A stretch of 64,000 nt of DNA from CAXBMB01 sp963976695 (GCA_963976695.1 CAXBMB010000003.1:1-64000), one strand, 5' to 3'; numbered from the stretch's first letter, positions 33,379-42,030 are shown. The notes: generated by a model from the sequence alone, not told the origin. A program made the numbers and translations.

Positions 33379-34083
33379 ATGAGCACGGAAAAGGTCGCAA
33401 TCATCACCGCCGGCGGAAGCGGCATGGGCGCGGGCGCGGCGCGCAAGCTGGCTGCCGATGGTTTTCGGGTCGCCATTCTCTCGTCTTCCGGCAAGGGCGC
33501 GGCACTGGCCGAGGAACTGGGGGGCCTGGGCGTCACCGGATCCAACCAGTCCAATGACGACCTCGGCCGGTTGGTGACGGCAGCCAAGGACAAGTGGGGC
33601 CGGGTCGATGTGCTGGTCAACAGCGCCGGGCACGGTCCGCGCGCCGCCATTCTTGAGTTGAGCGACGATGACTGGCACCAGGGAATGGAGGTCTATTTCC
33701 TCAATGTCGTGCGCCCGACCCGACTGGTCACGCCGATCATGCAGCAGCAGAAATCCGGGGTGATCATCAACATTTCGACCTTTGCCGCGTTTGAGCCCGA
33801 TCCGGTCTTCCCGACCTCGGGTGTCTTCCGTGCCGGACTGGCGGCCTACACCAAGCTTTTCGCTGATAAATACGCCGCCGAGAACATCCGGATGAACAAC
33901 GTGCTGCCCGGCTTCATCGACAGCCTGCCGGAAAAGGAAGAGTTCCGCGCGCGCATCCCCATGCAGCGCTATGGCAAAACCCAGGAAATCTCCGATGTGA
34001 TCGGTTTTCTGGCTTCCGAAGGGGCCGGCTACATCACCGGCCAGAACCTGCGCGTCGACGGCGGGATCACCCGTTCGGTTTAG
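33379..34083 (+). CDS. Atypical short-chain dehydrogenase/reductase (SDR) without YxxxK
   Basis: About 234 residues with a Rossmann fold: an N-terminal nucleotide loop AIITAGGSGMGAGAARKLA, VDVLVNSAGHGPR (the NAG motif), INISTFAAF (the catalytic serine position is kept) and a C-terminal GYITGQNLRVDGG. Where classical SDRs have YxxxK, this protein reads SGVFR in VFPTSGVFRAGLAAYTK, so Tyr and Lys are replaced by Ser and Arg. The chemistry therefore differs from a standard reductase or the protein is not a redox enzyme. GGGAAG precedes the ATG. It precedes the Rieske oxygenase gene by about 210 bases, with the same direction. Confidence 0.86.
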   Translation: MSTEKVAIITAGGSGMGAGAARKLAADGFRVAILSSSGKGAALAEELGGLGVTGSNQSNDDLGRLVTAAKDKWGRVDVLVNSAGHGPRAAILELSDDDWHQGMEVYFLNVVRPTRLVTPIMQQQKSGVIINISTFAAFEPDPVFPTSGVFRAGLAAYTKLFADKYAAENIRMNNVLPGFIDSLPEKEEFRARIPMQRYGKTQEISDVIGFLASEGAGYITGQNLRVDGGITRSV

Positions 34084-34292
34084 CGTGCGATCGAGTTCGA
34101 CAGAAGCGCGCCGCGCGGGTGCGAAAACCGCCCGCGCGGCGTCGTCGGTTGGAAAACAAGCTTTTGCCGCTTTCACTTTTCGACTAGGCTCGTTGCGAAG
34201 GGCCGCGCGCGCCACCGGCCAGATCCGGATGAACCGTCACGCCCGGCCTTTTGCCGTCATGCGCAAGCGTGGAATTTGATGGAGCCAACGAC

Positions 34293-35510
34293 GTGACCGA
34301 TCTTGCCGCCGCCGAGGACCGCCGACCCGCTGTCCGCCCCGCCAGCGACCCGAAATCACCCGACCCTGCGGTGGCGGCGCTGCTGGAAAACGTCAGCCGC
34401 CCCTTTGCCCAGGCCCGGGCCATGCCGCCTGCGGTTTATGGCAGCCCGACCTTCACCGAACTGGAGTTGCGCGAGATCTTCGCCAAGGAGTGGGTGGCCG
34501 TCGGCCGGGCCGGGTCGCTGCGCGAGGTCGGCGACTATCTAACCTATGAACTGGCCGGGCAGCCGATTTTCGTTATCCGCGACCAAAACGGCGTGCTGCG
34601 GGCCCAGTCGAATGTTTGCCTGCACCGCATGTCCACCCTGTTGCAGGGCAGCGGCAACAAGCGCCAGATCGTCTGCCCCTATCACGCTTGGACCTATAAG
34701 CTGGACGGGCAGCTGCGCGGGGCCCCGGCGATGGCCGAGAACGCCGCTTTTTGCAAGGAAAACTACCGCCTGCCGCAGATCCGCTGCGAGGAATGGCTGG
34801 GGTGGATCTTCGTGACCTTGAACCCGGCCGCGCCGGCGGTGGCCGAGACGCTGGCCGAGGTCGAGGGATTGATCGACGACTATGGCATGGAAAACTATCA
34901 GGAGACCTTCCGCGAAACCCATGTTTGGAACACCAACTGGAAGATCCTGGCGGAAAATTTCATGGAGAGTTACCACCTTCCGGTCTGCCACGCCGGCACC
35001 ATCGGGGGCCTGTCCAAGCTGAGCGAGATGGTCTGTCCACCCGGCCGCCCGGCCTTCAACTACCACACCATCTTGAAGAACGATGATCTGAGCATCGGCC
35101 TGGCCCATCCCGACAACACCCGAATGAAGGGCGAACGGCGGCGCACCACCTTCTTGCTGTCGATCTATCCCAGTTTGGTGGTGACGCTCACCCCGGGCTA
35201 TTTCTGGTATCTGTCGCTCCATCCCAAGGGGCCCGGCCAGGTCCACATCACCTATGGCGGCGGCATGTCTCCCGACTATGTTAATTCACCGAGCGCGCGC
35301 GCGCACTTCGCGCAACTCAAGACGCTGCTGGACGAGGTGAATGAGGAAGATCGCGGCTGTACCGAAAAAGTCTTCCGTGGAACCCAAGCCCAGGCCGCCC
35401 GGCCCGGCCATCTCAGCCATCTCGAACGGCCCAACTTCGATTTCGCCCAGTATCTGGCGGAAAAACTTGGCGGCTTCGAGCGGGTGTTCGAAAGCACGCT
35501 GCCGTCTTGA
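34293..35510 (+). CDS. Rieske non-heme iron oxygenase, quaternary-ammonium type
   Basis: About 405 residues from GTG 34293 (GGAG eight bases upstream). N-terminal Rieske cluster motif C109-x-H111 and C128-x2-H131 (CLHRMS, CPYHAW). C-terminal mononuclear iron site NWKILAENFMESYHLPVCH with H228 and H233. The residue linking the two sites is Glu (E225) where most aromatic-ring dioxygenases have Asp; a Glu there is typical of the carnitine/glycine betaine monooxygenase group (CntA, GbcA). The likely reaction is oxidative demethylation or cleavage of a quaternary amine such as glycine betaine or stachydrine. No ferredoxin-reductase partner gene is adjacent, so electrons must come from elsewhere. 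Confidence 0.87.
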   Translation: MTDLAAAEDRRPAVRPASDPKSPDPAVAALLENVSRPFAQARAMPPAVYGSPTFTELELREIFAKEWVAVGRAGSLREVGDYLTYELAGQPIFVIRDQNGVLRAQSNVCLHRMSTLLQGSGNKRQIVCPYHAWTYKLDGQLRGAPAMAENAAFCKENYRLPQIRCEEWLGWIFVTLNPAAPAVAETLAEVEGLIDDYGMENYQETFRETHVWNTNWKILAENFMESYHLPVCHAGTIGGLSKLSEMVCPPGRPAFNYHTILKNDDLSIGLAHPDNTRMKGERRRTTFLLSIYPSLVVTLTPGYFWYLSLHPKGPGQVHITYGGGMSPDYVNSPSARAHFAQLKTLLDEVNEEDRGCTEKVFRGTQAQAARPGHLSHLERPNFDFAQYLAEKLGGFERVFESTLPS

Positions 35511-35513
35511 GTT

Positions 35514-35547
35514 GGCGCGCTTTCCGCCGCGTTTTCCGCCGCGCGCC
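35514..35547. terminator. Possible hairpin between convergent genes
   Basis: GGCGCGC (35514-35520) can pair with GCGCGCC (35541-35547) across a 20-base loop, in the 47-base gap between the convergent Rieske and histidine kinase genes. The loop is long and there is no clear T-run, so this is only a weak candidate. Confidence 0.3.
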
Positions 35548-35557
35548 AGCGGGGGCT

Positions 35558-37105
35558 TTATCCCTTGTGGTTAGCGTGGTCGTTGCGGGGCAGTTCGAAA
35601 TGAAAGCGCGATCCCTTACCCGGCGCGGTTTCCACCCAAATACGGCCCTGATTCTTTTCCAATAGATCCTGGCAGAGGGGAAGGCCCAGGCCGGTGCCGG
35701 TTTCACCGGCGGTGCCCATGGTGGTGGTGACCTGGCCGAGCGCGAAGCCCTTTTCGGTCGCCTCGGCGTCCATGCCCACGCCCTTGTCGCTGACCATCAC
35801 TTCGGTGGTGGCGCCGCTTTCCTGTGCGGAGATCTCGATTTTTCCGCCGGGAGGGCTGAACTTGATGGCGTTGGAGATCAGGTTTCGCAAGACGGTTTCG
35901 ACGATGCTGGGATTGGCGAACAGCGTCTCGTCCTTCACCAGGTTGCGCAGGGTGATGTTTTTCTCCCGCGCGACCGGGGTCAGGATATCGATGCTGGTTC
36001 GCGCGGTTTTCTTCAAGGAAACCAGCGAGGGTTTCATCTGTACCTCGCCCATTTGCAGGCGAGACCAGGCCAGAAGATTTTCCAGCAGTTGAAAGACCCT
36101 TCTGGCCGAGTTGTGCACGTCACCGGCATATTCGCTCAGCTTGTTCGCGCTCAGCTTGCCGGTCTGTTGGGCCATTACCTCGGTCATCCCCAGCAGGGCG
36201 TTGAAGGGGCTGCGCAGGTCGTGGGCGATAATCAAAAAGAAGCGATTTTTGATGTCGATGTCATGGCTTAATCGCTTGATCGCCCCGGCGTTGGTTTTCG
36301 ACAGGATCTCCAACTTGAGTAGCTGGCGTTGCAGATCGCTATTGTGCTGCTGGAGATCTCGAACCCGCCGTTCCAGCTTGCTGAACAACGGTGCGCTGAG
36401 GCGGTAGGTCAGCCACCCGCCGACCGAGAGAATGGCCAGGGCGGCGGCGGTATTGAGCAGCGCCAAGGTGATGAAGGGGGCGCGGATCTCGGCAAGGTCG
36501 ATTTTCGCAACGATGCCGATGCCCAACTGTGGCAGGGGTTCGTAGGCCGCCAGAACTTCGATCCCGCGATAGTCTCGGCCAATAAGCGTGCCGGACTGGC
36601 CAATCAGTGCGTATTGAAGCGGTTCCGCCTTGTCGCCATAGATGGGAAGGGGCCTGGGCGTTTCGCGCTGCCGGGGCGGGGCGACGTCGAGGAAGACAAT
36701 CAGGTCGCCGCGCCGTTGGCCGATAACGAATTCACCACTTTCGCCGAAACCGGAAAATTCCCGATAGGCGTTCAAAAGCTGCGCGGTGGTCGTGCCGATG
36801 GCCCCGTCGGGACGATCCGCCGGGCTGTATTGCGCGTCAAAAGCGGCGACCGCCGCGATCATTTTCGCCTGTGACTTCACCAGTCTTTCCAGCCAGGCGG
36901 CCTGGTCGTCCAGCGAGGTCAGGTAGAGGCTTCTGGCGAACAAGGCGGCGAAGACGAAGGCCACGCCGATATAGACCAGGATCAGCGCGACGAAATTTCT
37001 TTGGCTGAAGCGGCCCAGTTTCACCGTGGCCGAAGCCCCAAGGCCGCCCCCACCGACGCCGCGCCGATCTTCTGGTTGTGGGGCGAGAGGGGGCTGTTGG
37101 GTCAC
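35558..37105 (-). CDS. Membrane sensor histidine kinase, orphan
   Basis: About 515 residues. Two membrane segments (FVALILVYIGVAFVFAALFARSL and FITLALLNTAAALAILSVGGWLTY) frame a sensory region of about 150 residues facing the periplasm. A coiled-coil linker (LERRVRDLQQHNSDLQRQL) leads to the kinase: H-box FLIIAHDLRSPFNALLGM, N-box LRNLISNAIKFSPPGG, G1 VSDKGVGMDA and G2 GTGLGLPLCQDLL. Start is GTG at 37105. No response regulator gene is near, so the output is unknown. The ligand-binding region resembles no family I can name. Confidence 0.9.
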   Translation of the reverse strand: MTQQPPLAPQPEDRRGVGGGGLGASATVKLGRFSQRNFVALILVYIGVAFVFAALFARSLYLTSLDDQAAWLERLVKSQAKMIAAVAAFDAQYSPADRPDGAIGTTTAQLLNAYREFSGFGESGEFVIGQRRGDLIVFLDVAPPRQRETPRPLPIYGDKAEPLQYALIGQSGTLIGRDYRGIEVLAAYEPLPQLGIGIVAKIDLAEIRAPFITLALLNTAAALAILSVGGWLTYRLSAPLFSKLERRVRDLQQHNSDLQRQLLKLEILSKTNAGAIKRLSHDIDIKNRFFLIIAHDLRSPFNALLGMTEVMAQQTGKLSANKLSEYAGDVHNSARRVFQLLENLLAWSRLQMGEVQMKPSLVSLKKTARTSIDILTPVAREKNITLRNLVKDETLFANPSIVETVLRNLISNAIKFSPPGGKIEISAQESGATTEVMVSDKGVGMDAEATEKGFALGQVTTTMGTAGETGTGLGLPLCQDLLEKNQGRIWVETAPGKGSRFHFELPRNDHANHKG

Positions 37106-37702
37106 AGGGGCGTTTCCTCGAGCGGCGTTGGAACACAGGGTCGAAGCGCGGCAAGGGGCCGGAATTCCAGCAGGCTTTCATCACCTTTCCACCGCTTTTC
37201 CCCGCCGTATTTCCCCACGCGTATTTTCCTGTGGAGTTCACCCGGGACATTCACCCGGGATATTCGCCCGGGACACTCACCCCGGAATACTCACCCGGGC
37301 GCCAGGGAGGTGTTGTTCGGGAGCGATCCCTGGCGTCTCAAACGGGTGCCCAGCGGGGTTCCAGTGGGGGACATGGAGGGGTTTTCCGGTCGTTCTGGTT
37401 CGACGAATTCTAACAAGACAATAGTAGCCGGTATCTAATTCTATATACAAGTTATGGTTATTTTTGTGAAATATTATGCCCGCCGAAGAAAAGCAAATAA
37501 TGTTTGCAAGCGAATGTTGTAACATTGTTTTAATTAGAAATTTCTGCACGACCAATTGGCGGCAACCGGCAGTATATTTTTTGAGAAGATAGGATTGGTT
37601 CTATAGATAGTGGTGTTTTTCTACAAAATTCTACCTGAAGAAGGATTCCTTCTCGGAAGAGATCCCGGGCCCTTTCCCGGCCGCGCGGGTCCGGGAAAGG
37701 GC
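37106..37702. other. Long intergenic region upstream of the kinase, with AT-rich island
   Basis: No gene is supported here. 37237-37300 holds a tandem array (separate entry). From about 37425 to 37620 the DNA is sharply AT-rich against the GC-rich surroundings (ATTTTTGTGAAATATTATGC, TTGTAACATTGTTTTAATTAG). Near its end 37669-37702 forms a strong stem (GCCCTTTCCCGG with CCGGGAAAGGGC) followed by seven A on the plus strand. An open frame at 37277-37555 on the minus strand lacks a ribosome site or family pattern and is not called. Confidence 0.5.
37237..37300. repeat. 13-14-bp tandem repeat, five copies
   Basis: Units TTCACCCGGGACA, TTCACCCGGGATA, TTCGCCCGGGACA, CTCACCCCGGAATA and CTCACCCGGGC follow head to tail. 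Most contain the palindrome CCCGGG. The array lies about 130 bases upstream of the histidine kinase start, in its probable leader or promoter. Confidence 0.92.
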
Positions 37703-37750
37703 AAAAAAATTCGCGAAGGGAAGCGTTCGGTTTTGTCCGCAACGCTTCCC
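37703..37750 (-). terminator. Terminator after betI-betA
   Basis: Reading leftwards from betA, a 10-bp perfect stem (GGGAAGCGTT 37718-37727 with AACGCTTCCC 37741-37750, 13-base loop) is followed eight bases on by a run of seven T (complement of 37703-37709). It lies 27 bases past the betA stop. Confidence 0.68.
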
Positions 37751-37777
37751 CCATTTTATAAACACTGTTCAGAGTAT

Positions 37778-39436
37778 TTATCGCTGTTTTGTTTCCCACT
37801 CCGGATGGATCCAGACCTTGGCCTGGGAGCGGGGCAGGGGCGGGGCGCCCTTGATGTGGTCGGCGATCTTTTCGGCGATCATGATGGTCGGGGCATTGAG
37901 GTTGCCGGAGGGAATATCGGGCATGATCGAGGCGTCGACCACCCGCAGATTTTCGATGCCGTGGACCTGGCCTTGATCGTTGACCACCGCCATTTTGTCG
38001 CTGTCCGATCCCATTTTGTTGGTGCAGGAGGGATGATAGGCGCTTTCGGCGTGCTGGCGCACGAAGGCGTCGATGTCGGCGTCGCTTTGCGCGGCCGGTC
38101 CGGGCATCAGCTCCGCGCCGCGATAGTCGTCAAAGGCCTGCTGCTCGATGATTTCGCGGGTCAGGCGGATGCCATCGCGGATTTCCTCGATGTCCTGCTG
38201 GGTCTGGTTGTAGTTGAACAGGATCTCGGGCGCCTGGGTCGGATCGTTGGAGCGGATCTTGACATGTCCGCGGCTGGTCGGGCGCATCGGGCCGACATGG
38301 CACTGGAAGCCGTGTTCCTGCACCGGGTTGCTGCCGTCGTAGTTCATGGCGATCGGCAGGAAGTGGAACTGGAGGTTGGGGTGCTCGTAGCCGGCGCGCG
38401 AGCGAATGAAGCCGCCGGCCTCAAATTGATTCGACGCGCCGATGCCGCGATTGAAGAACAGCCACTGGAAGCCGATCCAGGGGTGGTTGTACCACTTCAG
38501 CGCCGGGTAGAGGCTGATCGGCTGGGTGCAGTGATATTGCACATAGCACTCGATGTGATCCTGCAGGTTCGCCCCGACGCCGGGTAGATCGGCTTTCACC
38601 GTGATGCCTTGTTCGCGCAGCAGCGCCGCCGGACCAATCCCGGAAAGCTGGAGCAGTTGTGGCGAGTTGATGGCGCCGCTGGAGACGATTACCTCGCGCG
38701 CCGCCCGAACCTTCTTGACCTGGTTGCCCTGCCGATAGGTCAGGCCCACCACCCGCTTGCCGTCATAGTCCAGGTTAAGGGTCAGCGCCCGGGTCTCGAC
38801 GGTGATGTTGCCGCGCTTGACGGCCGGGCGCAGGTAGGCTTGCGCGGTCGACCAGCGGCGGCCGTTTTTCACCGTCATGTCATAGCGGCCGATGCCTTCC
38901 TGCTGGTAGCCGTTGACATCCTTGGTGATCGGGTAGCCGGCTTGCCGACCGGCCTCGATCCACGCCTTGAACAGCGGATTGGCCATCTTGCCGGCGGTGA
39001 CGTCGAGCGGGCCGGCGTCGCCTTGGTAGTCGTCGGCGCCCAATTCGTGGTTCACCGCCTTGCGGAAATACGGCAGGCAATCGGCATAGCTCCAGCCCGG
39101 CAGGCTTTGCGCCCAGCGGTCGTAGTCGCGCGCATGGCCGCGGATATAGAGCATGCCGTTGATCGAGGAGGAGCCGCCCAGCACCTTGCCACGGGGGCAA
39201 TACATCACCCGGTTATCCATCGCCGGCTCGGGCTCGCTTTCGTAATACCAGTTGTAGGTGCGGGTTTTGAGCGGTTCGGCCAGGGCCGCCGGCATGTGGA
39301 TGTAAAGCGAGTAATCCTTGCCGCCGGCCTCCAGGACCAGAATTTTGACGTTTTCGTCTTCACCCAGGCGATTGGCCAGCACGCAGCCCGCCGAGCCTGC
39401 GCCAACGATGATGTAGTCGAATTCCTGCGTTGCCAT
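37778..39436 (-). CDS. betA: Choline dehydrogenase
   Basis: Flavoprotein of the GMC oxidoreductase family, 552 residues. Motifs: FAD-binding DYIIVGAGSAGCVLANRL, GMC signature RGKVLGGSSSINGMLYIRG, the second signature region VIVSSGAINSPQLLQLSGIGP and the C-terminal catalytic His region SAYHPSCTNKMG with a late NLNAPTIMIAEK. The enzyme oxidises choline to betaine aldehyde and can go on to glycine betaine at the membrane. It lies six bases after betI on the same strand and AAGGA precedes its start, so they are one operon. betB is absent from the window. Confidence 0.93.
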   Translation of the reverse strand: MATQEFDYIIVGAGSAGCVLANRLGEDENVKILVLEAGGKDYSLYIHMPAALAEPLKTRTYNWYYESEPEPAMDNRVMYCPRGKVLGGSSSINGMLYIRGHARDYDRWAQSLPGWSYADCLPYFRKAVNHELGADDYQGDAGPLDVTAGKMANPLFKAWIEAGRQAGYPITKDVNGYQQEGIGRYDMTVKNGRRWSTAQAYLRPAVKRGNITVETRALTLNLDYDGKRVVGLTYRQGNQVKKVRAAREVIVSSGAINSPQLLQLSGIGPAALLREQGITVKADLPGVGANLQDHIECYVQYHCTQPISLYPALKWYNHPWIGFQWLFFNRGIGASNQFEAGGFIRSRAGYEHPNLQFHFLPIAMNYDGSNPVQEHGFQCHVGPMRPTSRGHVKIRSNDPTQAPEILFNYNQTQQDIEEIRDGIRLTREIIEQQAFDDYRGAELMPGPAAQSDADIDAFVRQHAESAYHPSCTNKMGSDSDKMAVVNDQGQVHGIENLRVVDASIMPDIPSGNLNAPTIMIAEKIADHIKGAPPLPRSQAKVWIHPEWETKQR

Positions 39437-39442
39437 GATCGT

Positions 39443-40180
39443 CTATCCTTTGGTTGGGATCGGCCCAACGGGTTGTTCTCTCAACGTGTTTTTCCCGGCA
39501 TGCAAGGGCGCGCCATCACGCGTCTTGCCGGGGCTCGTCTTGCCGGGACTTGTCTCGCCGGGGCTTGGTTGCAGGGCCTGCAAACAGAGGTCCAGCAGCT
39601 GGTTGACCTGTTGCTGGGCCCGCGCCGGGTTCGGCGGCTCGCCGGACAGGGCGGCGCGCAGATACAGACCATCGATCAGCGCCGCCAGGGCGCTGGCCAG
39701 GAACTCGGCTTCCGCGCGCGGCAACAGCTGGATCGCGGCGAAACGCAGGTTGGACAGCAGCCGTCTCTCGTTGATCTGCTGAACCCGAAGCAGACGCGGC
39801 GAGTGCGGCGCCTGGCCCCAAAAGGCCAGCCAGGCCTCGGTGGTCCGGGCATCGAACTGTTCCGCGCCCAGGTTGGCGGCGATGATGGCTTGCAGCCGCG
39901 CCCGGGGGGTTCGCGCCTGCTTGATCCGATGGATGAAGTCGCGGCTCAGCTGGTTGGAGATATGGCGCAGCGTGGCTTCCAGCAGACCGTCCTTGTCCTT
40001 GAAGTAGTGCGCCACCAATCCCGACGACAGGCCGGCCCGGCGGCTGATCGCCATCACCGAGGCATGGGAAAAGCCCACCGCGTGGATGGTGTCTATGGTG
40101 GCGTCGATCAACTGTCGCCGCCGAATATCTTCCATCCCGACCTTGGGCACCCGATGCAAACTTCCTGGCTGTGATGTCAT
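39443..40180 (-). CDS. betI: TetR-family choline-responsive repressor BetI
   Basis: About 245 residues. The N-terminal TetR helix-turn-helix (RRQLIDATIDTIHAVGFSHASVMAISRRAGLSSGLVAHYFKDKDGLLEATLR) and the body FWGQAPHSPRLLRVQQINERRLLSNLRFAA match BetI. It represses the choline-to-betaine genes until choline is bound. A perfect 26-bp palindrome lies 275 bases upstream. The C-terminus is longer than usual and ends in a low-complexity tail carrying SPGET and two SPGKT units encoded by a 15-bp tandem array. Confidence 0.9.
   Translation of the reverse strand: MTSQPGSLHRVPKVGMEDIRRRQLIDATIDTIHAVGFSHASVMAISRRAGLSSGLVAHYFKDKDGLLEATLRHISNQLSRDFIHRIKQARTPRARLQAIIAANLGAEQFDARTTEAWLAFWGQAPHSPRLLRVQQINERRLLSNLRFAAIQLLPRAEAEFLASALAALIDGLYLRAALSGEPPNPARAQQQVNQLLDLCLQALQPSPGETSPGKTSPGKTRDGAPLHAGKNTLREQPVGPIPTKG
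39521..39565 (-). repeat. 15-bp tandem repeat in the betI 3' end
   Basis: Three copies of a 15-base unit on the plus strand (CGTCTTGCCGGGGCT, CGTCTTGCCGGGACT, TGTCTCGCCGGGGCT). They encode, in frame, SPGET SPGKT SPGKT near the end of BetI, beyond the folded TetR domain. Confidence 0.93.
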
Positions 40181-40454
40181 TCAACGTTGATTGGACCCCG
40201 GTTGGATCCCGGCTTGGTTCAGAGCGCGGAGCAGCGCCTTTCCCAGCCTACCCGGATTTTTCCGCCGGTCTTCCCACCGGTTGTCCGTCGGTCTCTTGCC
40301 CGTCCTGTCTCTTCCGCCGCCGTCCCTGCTGCGGCTCCCGCCGTCGCGGGATCGCCGCCGTAGGAAAGATCGGCTGGAAAACCGAGCGGAAAATCCAGCT
40401 GGAAACCGACGCGCCGTTTTCCGTAAGACCCGAAAAATCTCATCGAAGCTAACA

Positions 40455-40480
40455 TTTTTTATTGAACGTTCAATAAAAAA
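40455..40480. promoter_or_regulatory. Perfect 26-bp palindrome, likely BetI operator
   Basis: A mismatch-free palindrome centred on AC|GT: the core is TTATTGAACGTTCAATAA, extended by T and A runs. This matches the known BetI-type operator core (TTGAACGTTCAA). It lies between divergent betI and choX, 275 bases from betI and 355 bases from choX, so it could control both the dehydrogenase and the choline importer. Confidence 0.88.
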
Positions 40481-40835
40481 AAGGTTTCATGGCGACGCGA
40501 TGACAGGTTTATGGCGACAAAAGTTGCGCCGGCGGGCTCCGCGCCTGGCCGGCCCGTTCGGGTTGGCGGACTTGGTCCGCCTTGCGGCCTGGTCCAGATC
40601 GACCGGTCGACCTGTTGCGCGTCAGTCTGGTAACTTGTGGCTTGTCCGGCGCGGGAGGTCGCGGGCAGACCTAGTGCCGACAGGTTGTGTTTGGACGGGC
40701 TGCGGCCCGGATAAAAAAAGATCGGCGGGTTCCGCCGCGCTTTGCGATAGAGTTGGGCTTTGCTGCCTTGTATCTCGCGTGATTCGGAATCTCTCTCCTC
40801 GGCCCGTCGGTCAAACAGGGAAGGTAACAATCAAG
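40481..40835. other. Leader region upstream of choX
   Basis: Together with 40181-40454 this forms the 655-base divergent region between betI and choX. Apart from the BetI-type operator I see no gene or structure. The choX frame stays open back to 40191, but that stretch shows no signal peptide, ribosome site or family pattern. The distance from operator to choX is long for a simple promoter, so an additional transcript or leader may exist here. Confidence 0.45.
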
Positions 40836-41780
40836 ATGAAACTTCGGAAGATTCTGGCCACCGCCGCCGTGGTAACTTTGGGTTGGAGCGTCTCCGCCCA
40901 GGCTGCCGATCCCGCCGCCTGCCGGTCGGTGCGGTTCTCCGATGTCGGCTGGACCGACATCACCGCCACCACCGCCACCACCTCTGTGGTGCTGTCGGCC
41001 ATGGGCTATGAACCCAGCACCACCTTGCTGTCGGTGCCGGTGACCTATGCGTCGCTGAAGAATGGCGACCTGGACGTATTCCTGGGCAACTGGATGCCGA
41101 CCATGGAAGGCGATATCGCGCCGTACCGCGCGGATGGCTCGGTCGAGACGGTGCGCGCCAATCTGGAAGGCGCCAAGTACACCTTGGCGGTTCCCAAATA
41201 CCTGGCAGACAAGGGGCTGAAAAGCTTCGCTGATATCTCGAAATTCAGGGATCAACTGGACAACAAGATTTATGGAATTGAGCCGGGTAACGACGGCAAC
41301 CGCCTGATCCTCGACATGATCGCGCAAGACGCCTTTGGCATGAAGGACTTTGATGTGGTGGAGTCCAGCGAGCAGGGCATGCTGGCCCAGGTGGCCCGCG
41401 CGGCCAAGCGGGATAAAGCCATTGTCTTCCTGGGCTGGGCGCCCCATCCGATGAACGCCAACTTCGACATGGTCTATCTGTCGGGTGGCGATGACTGGTT
41501 CGGCCCCAACTTTGGCGGCGCGACAGTTTACACCAACACCCGCGCGGGTTTCTCGCAGGACTGCCCGAACCTGGGCAAGCTGTTGGACAACCTGGCCTTC
41601 TCGTTGCCGCTGGAAAACGAAATCATGGGCGCTATCCTGGACGATGGGCTGGAGCCGGAAGAGGCGGCCACGGCTTGGTTGAAAAAGAATCCCACCGTTA
41701 TCGACGGCTGGCTGGCCGGCGTTGAAACCGTCGATGGCAAGCCGGCGTTGCCGGCGGTTAAAAGCGCGTTGGGCCTGTAG
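40836..41780 (+). CDS. choX: Choline ABC transporter substrate-binding protein
   Basis: About 314 residues. Signal peptide (LRKILATAAVVTLGWSVSAQAAD) followed by the OpuAC-type binding fold for quaternary ammonium compounds: VRFSDVGWTDITATTATTSVVLSAMGY, NGDLDVFLGNWMPTMEGDI, IYGIEPGNDGNRLI, VFLGWAPHPMN. These tryptophan-rich positions form the aromatic cage for choline in ChoX. Purine-rich AAGG precedes the ATG. A stable hairpin follows the stop, and choW and choV complete the importer. The BetI-type operator upstream suggests induction by choline. Confidence 0.93.
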   Translation: MKLRKILATAAVVTLGWSVSAQAADPAACRSVRFSDVGWTDITATTATTSVVLSAMGYEPSTTLLSVPVTYASLKNGDLDVFLGNWMPTMEGDIAPYRADGSVETVRANLEGAKYTLAVPKYLADKGLKSFADISKFRDQLDNKIYGIEPGNDGNRLILDMIAQDAFGMKDFDVVESSEQGMLAQVARAAKRDKAIVFLGWAPHPMNANFDMVYLSGGDDWFGPNFGGATVYTNTRAGFSQDCPNLGKLLDNLAFSLPLENEIMGAILDDGLEPEEAATAWLKKNPTVIDGWLAGVETVDGKPALPAVKSALGL

Positions 41781-41795
41781 AACTTGATCGCGATG

Positions 41796-41826
41796 GGGCG
41801 GCTGTGATCTCAGCCGCCCTCGGTTT
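41796..41826 (+). terminator. Hairpin after choX
   Basis: A perfect 9-bp stem, GGGCGGCTG (41796-41804) with CAGCCGCCC (41811-41819), 6-base loop, followed by TCGGTTT. The T-run is weak, so it may partly terminate or protect the choX message from decay, raising the binding protein over the membrane components. Confidence 0.65.
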
Positions 41827-41990
41827 ATCCGCGGACTGGCGTCTATCCCGGACCTGTTCTGCGGCCTGATTGCGGGCCGCGATGATCGGGCCGCGGTGAT
41901 CTGGGCGCGATGATCCCGAGAGCCCCGGCCGGCGCGTTGGGCCTTGTGCACCGCGCGCCGGCGCGCGCTGGCATTCGGGGACGGCCCCCA

Positions 41991-42030
41991 TGACGGCCGA
42001 GGACGGCCGGGGACGGCCGGGGACGGCCGC
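41991..42030. repeat. 10-bp tandem repeat, four copies
   Basis: Four units: TGACGGCCGA, GGACGGCCGG, GGACGGCCGG, GGACGGCCGC. They lie in the 332-base gap between choX and choW, which holds no gene beyond this array and the hairpin after choX; the last 50 bases before choW are A-rich. Confidence 0.85.

Noticed and set aside
37277..37555. Minus-strand frame in the AT-rich island
   Set aside because: No ribosome site or family pattern, and it runs into the tandem array.
37669..37702. 12-bp stem as a second terminator
   Set aside because: It is followed by A rather than T on the plus strand and by GC on the minus strand, so it does not fit intrinsic termination.
40191..40835. N-terminal extension of choX
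   Set aside because: A good signal peptide and ribosome site start at 40836, and the extension covers the BetI-type operator.
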